Assembly: GCF_900769625.1 (NCBI RefSeq)
Contig: NZ_CAAGHK010000034.1
Coordinates: forward strand, 1-46,022
DNA from: an uncultured Clostridium sp.
GTDB lineage: Bacteria; Bacillota; Clostridia; Clostridiales; Clostridiaceae
Reading direction: 5' to 3'
Length of the DNA: 46,022 nt
The stretch's first letter is position 1. Each line of letters starts with the position of its first letter. Under the pieces are notes generated by a model, which had not been told where the DNA came from, searched no databases, and was given only the letters and a program-made list of their open reading frames with translations. This document shows positions 43,643 through 46,022 of this stretch, in pieces. The translations under genes were made by a program, and so were the position numbers.

Positions 43643-44557
43643 ATGGGGTATATTATAGTAGATTTAGAATTTAATAATTTAAAAAACATTACAAAGTATT
43701 ATGAAAAATTTTTTGATGATAACAAAGAGTTAAAAGATATTGAACTTGAAAATGAAATTATAGAAATTGGTGCAATTAAGGTTGATCAATATATGAAGCC
43801 GATATTTGAAATGAGAGAATACATCAAGCCGACTATATTTCCAGTAATTAATCCAAAAGTGACTGAAATTACAAAGATAGATAGTAACATTCTCAATGAA
43901 AATGGAATCAGTTTTGAAGAAGCTATCAACAAGTTAAAGGGAATGTTTGAAAAAGGTGATGTTTTGTGTTCCTGGGCCAAAGATGATGTGGCAGAGATAA
44001 TAATTAATGCCAATTATCATGAATATAAGGATCTAAACTGGCTTGACAGATATCTTGATATACAGGAATATGCAAGCAGGATATTAGCACATAAAAAGGC
44101 TTTAGGTCTTAAGACGGCACTTGATGAGTTAAAGATAAGGGTAGATGAGACGAAACTTCATGATGCACTAAATGATGCTTTTTATACATTGGAAGTATTC
44201 AAGAGAATATATAATTCAAGAATAATAAAAAATCATATTGTACATGATATCTACAATATGCCGGCAATAAATGTTTCTGATCTTGAAGGAATTGATATAG
44301 ATAATGATAAGCTGGAGATGAAATGTCCAAAATGCGGTAAAAGACTTATTCTTGAAACATCACTGGAACGCTTAAACTGGAGATTTGGTGCAATAGGAAG
44401 ATGTCAGAAGTGTAAAAATAAAATTTTGTTTGAGGTAATAGTCAAGAAGACACTTCAAGGAGAAATAGGGTATAAAGAAATAAGTTCAATATTAAAGGAA
44501 GATGTTTACTTAAATTATGTATATAAATTCGACAATATGAAAGAAAGAAAAATATAA
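43643..44557 (+). CDS. DEDDh exonuclease with C-terminal zinc ribbon
   Basis: The 304-residue product has a DnaQ/KapD-type 3'-5' exonuclease domain: VDLEFNN (Asp7, Glu9), the middle Asp in CSWAKDDV, and the final HDALNDAFYTLEVF with His and Asp, i.e. all DEDDh residues. A C-terminal zinc ribbon follows (CPKCGKR and CQKCKNK, about 230-260), an uncommon addition that may bind nucleic acid. The ATG at 43643 follows AGAGGGG. It is co-transcribed with the membrane MutS-like gene, suggesting a joint DNA or RNA processing task. Confidence 0.88.
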   Translation: MGYIIVDLEFNNLKNITKYYEKFFDDNKELKDIELENEIIEIGAIKVDQYMKPIFEMREYIKPTIFPVINPKVTEITKIDSNILNENGISFEEAINKLKGMFEKGDVLCSWAKDDVAEIIINANYHEYKDLNWLDRYLDIQEYASRILAHKKALGLKTALDELKIRVDETKLHDALNDAFYTLEVFKRIYNSRIIKNHIVHDIYNMPAINVSDLEGIDIDNDKLEMKCPKCGKRLILETSLERLNWRFGAIGRCQKCKNKILFEVIVKKTLQGEIGYKEISSILKEDVYLNYVYKFDNMKERKI

Positions 44558-44703
44558 TTTTTATACATTATGAAAATTAACATAGAATTAAGAAAAATTT
44601 ACGAATAAGTAATAATTTATATAAGGAAGTTTTATTAAAAATATGGTAAAATTAATGTATAATAATTAATAAAACGAATACATTGAATGAAAGGATTTTA
44701 TTT

Positions 44704-45153
44704 ATGAATATAGCCTTTTTTCTTACTCCGAAAAATGAGGTAGTGTGTGAAAATGAAGATGCAACAATGAGACAGGTAATGGAGAAAATGGAGCATCATG
44801 GATATACCGCAATACCTCTTATAAATAAAGAAGGAAAATATGTTGGAACACTAACAGAAGGAGATCTTCTTTGGAAACTTAAAAATACTCCTGATTTAAA
44901 TTTTAAGAATGCTGAATGTGTTAAGGTTAAAAATATACCAAGAAGAATTACTCATAAATCTGTATCAATAACATCAAATATTGAAGGACTTATTTCGTTG
45001 GCTATTAATCAGAATTTTGTGCCGGTTACAGATGATAATGGGATATTTATTGGTATAATAAAAAGAAGTGATATAATTAATTACTGTTACAATGAAATGG
45101 AAAAAAGAAAAGAATATGAAAGACAGCAGTTTACTTTATATGATGAAGGTTAA
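44704..45153 (+). CDS. CBS-domain pair protein
   Basis: The start is ATG 44704 (MNIAFFLTPKNEV, 149 residues) after AAAGGA; an in-frame ATG at 44683 would place that site inside the gene. The protein is essentially two CBS domains (about 8-60, TMRQVMEKMEHHGYTAIPLI and GKYVGTLTEGDLLWKL; about 75-135, GLISLAINQNFVPVTDDNGI and FIGIIKRSDIINY). Such pairs bind adenine nucleotides and act as small sensors or regulators; the partner is unknown. It is a single gene followed by a terminator. Confidence 0.88.
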   Translation: MNIAFFLTPKNEVVCENEDATMRQVMEKMEHHGYTAIPLINKEGKYVGTLTEGDLLWKLKNTPDLNFKNAECVKVKNIPRRITHKSVSITSNIEGLISLAINQNFVPVTDDNGIFIGIIKRSDIINYCYNEMEKRKEYERQQFTLYDEG

Positions 45154-45183
45154 AAGATAAACATGCTATCAGTATGAATGATT

Positions 45184-45225
45184 AAGGCTCTCTCTTGTAT
45201 TAAAATATAAGAGAGAGCTTTTATT
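45184..45225. terminator. Terminator between the CBS gene and the Ser/Asn/Lys-rich gene
   Basis: AAGGCTCTCTCTT (45184-45196) pairs with AAGAGAGAGCTTT (45209-45221), followed by TATT; both convergent genes end here. Confidence 0.8.
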
Positions 45226-45784
45226 AAAATTTTCTTTTATTAAAAAAACGCATAATAAATAAAATTACAGCAATTATTGTGATAAAGCTTATTATATTCA
45301 TGATAGTACTGGCAATAGATCCAAAATAGAAAGGTCTGTAAAAAAATCTATTTCCCCTGCCAAAATAAAAACCTCTTCGAAGGAAGTTGGTATAATTTCT
45401 GTTGTGGTTAAATGCATTGCCAGTGTAATTATTATATGTGTTATTATTTTGTGAATAATTACTATCATCAGCAGTTCCATCATTAGTTTTTTTGGTAGAG
45501 CTGTTGTCACTGGATGAACTTTTATTTGAAGAGCCAGGTTCGCTTGAAGTATTAGATTTTTGTGCGTTATTAGATTTCTTTGTAGTGTTAGATTTCTTTG
45601 AAGAACTAGAAGACTTTTTTGACGATCTGGTTCTAGTTTTGGCATGAGCAGTAATACTCTGTGAATTTTCAAATGAATTGTTATTTATAGATACATAAAT
45701 TGAAAGAAAGCATATTGAAAATATAAAAGTCAGTACAGAAAGTATAGTAATTTTTCTGAAAATTTTATGTATTGTAAACACCAC
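45224..45784 (-). CDS. Bitopic membrane protein with Ser/Asn/Lys-rich linker, unrecognised
   Basis: The 186-residue product has an N-terminal transmembrane helix (about 11-31), a highly polar low-complexity middle (about 48-130: runs of SSKKSSSSSKKSN, then Asn/Tyr-rich YNNYTGNAFNHN), an aromatic/arginine patch (FLRRGFYFGRGNRFFYRPFYF), and a C-terminal transmembrane helix (about 157-178) followed by basic residues. No family was recognised; the linker could be exposed at the cell surface. GTG 45784 is the first codon available but abuts the ribosome binding site AAAGG, so the exact start is uncertain. Confidence 0.6.
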   Translation of the reverse strand: MVFTIHKIFRKITILSVLTFIFSICFLSIYVSINNNSFENSQSITAHAKTRTRSSKKSSSSSKKSNTTKKSNNAQKSNTSSEPGSSNKSSSSDNSSTKKTNDGTADDSNYSQNNNTYNNYTGNAFNHNRNYTNFLRRGFYFGRGNRFFYRPFYFGSIASTIMNIISFITIIAVILFIMRFFNKRKF

Positions 45785-45805
45785 CTTTCTTAAGTAATAT
45801 ATTTA

Positions 45806-45855
45806 AATTGACAATGGAGTATGAAATTTTTACGGATTATTTTATTTAATGGAAA
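45806..45855. repeat. Degenerate intergenic repeat, family 1 (45.8 kb copy)
   Basis: ATTGACAATGGAGTATGAAA, TTTTTACGGATTATTTTATT and TAATGG closely parallel 33634-33690. Confidence 0.55.
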
Positions 45856-45921
45856 TTTATTATTAGACTTTTATATTATACAGCACCACTTTACAAGTAA
45901 TTAAATTTCCATAAAATACAA

Positions 45922-45997
45922 TGAACCAAATACCGTCAATTTGCACAAACTAATCGTAGTTACCATAAAACTCTTTGACAAGGACGGTGTTTGGTTC
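45922..45997. repeat. Spaced inverted repeat at the right edge, possible transposon end
   Basis: GAACCAAATACCGTC (45922-45936) and GACGGTGTTTGGTTC (45983-45997) are inverted copies with one mismatch, 46 bases apart. Two bases later an ATG at 45999 opens a frame (MNSIGNNS) that leaves the window. This could be the subterminal region of an insertion sequence or a leader attenuator of the next gene; the window ends too soon to decide. Confidence 0.4.
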
Positions 45998-46022
45998 TAT
46001 GAATAGTATTGGTAATAATTCA

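Noticed and set aside
1..46022. CRISPR arrays
   Set aside because: No series of regularly spaced identical repeats was seen; repeats present are degenerate, dispersed and intergenic.

Overview
The window is chromosomal DNA of a low-GC, spore-forming, motile Firmicute, most likely a Clostridium sensu stricto species. The evidence is a very AT-rich base composition, strong AGGAGG ribosome binding sites, some TTG starts, SAM and FMN riboswitches, a raiA-type structured RNA beside hpf, a gene for an alpha/beta small acid-soluble spore protein, and a chemoreceptor. Most of the window is housekeeping sequence with small accessory genes between. No CRISPR array, prophage or complete transposon was seen. 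Both edges carry structured DNA that may be transposon ends.

Layout. 1-780: structured block that may be the tail of an IS200/IS605-type element, then a promoter and SAM-I riboswitch driving metK. 2.4-6.4 kb: recD2, a degenerate comFA-like gene and comF. 6.37-7.25 kb: raiA ncRNA with its own promoter inside the end of comF, then long-form hpf. 7.6-11.7 kb: secA and prfB (with +1 programmed frameshift). 11.8-13.7 kb (minus): M28 peptidase and a small membrane protein. 13.9-15.8 kb: a two-component system with both genes damaged. 16-20.4 kb: CPBP membrane protein, tex, EamA-type transporter. 20.4-21.7 kb: a decayed coding remnant, then FMN riboswitch and ribU. 21.9-24.8 kb: XylF-like lipoprotein and chemoreceptor in one operon. 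24.9-26.6 kb (minus): tsaE-tsaB-rimI. 26.9-27.8 kb: a ZnuA-fold protein without metal ligands. 27.9 and 34.1 kb: two identical tRNA-Trp genes. 28.1-31.7 kb: AraC regulator and GH31 alpha-glucosidase. 31.8-33.5 kb: ridA and a nitronate monooxygenase-family gene. 33.8-36.3 kb: two unrecognised genes, a spore protein and a PAP2 phosphatase. 36.6-38.7 kb: YhaN-like membrane ATPase with an altered Walker B. 38.7-45.8 kb: znuA lipoprotein, PAS-only membrane protein, BI-1-like protein, membrane-anchored MutS-like ATPase coupled to a DEDDh exonuclease, CBS protein, and a Ser/Asn/Lys-rich membrane protein.

How it fits together. The riboswitches tie metK to SAM and ribU to FMN. The raiA RNA appears to be an independent ~210-nt transcript, since a promoter precedes its closing helix and a U-run follows it. 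tsaE/tsaB/rimI is the usual t6A/ribosome-maturation cluster. The XylF-MCP pair without transporter genes suggests sugar chemotaxis rather than uptake. Several proteins look like decayed or repurposed relatives of well-known families: the ComFA-like protein, the ZnuA-like protein, the CPBP protein, the YhaN-like ATPase and the two-component pair. Two families of short degenerate intergenic repeats are scattered through the window.

All calls come from reading the sequence and from family knowledge. No database search was run.
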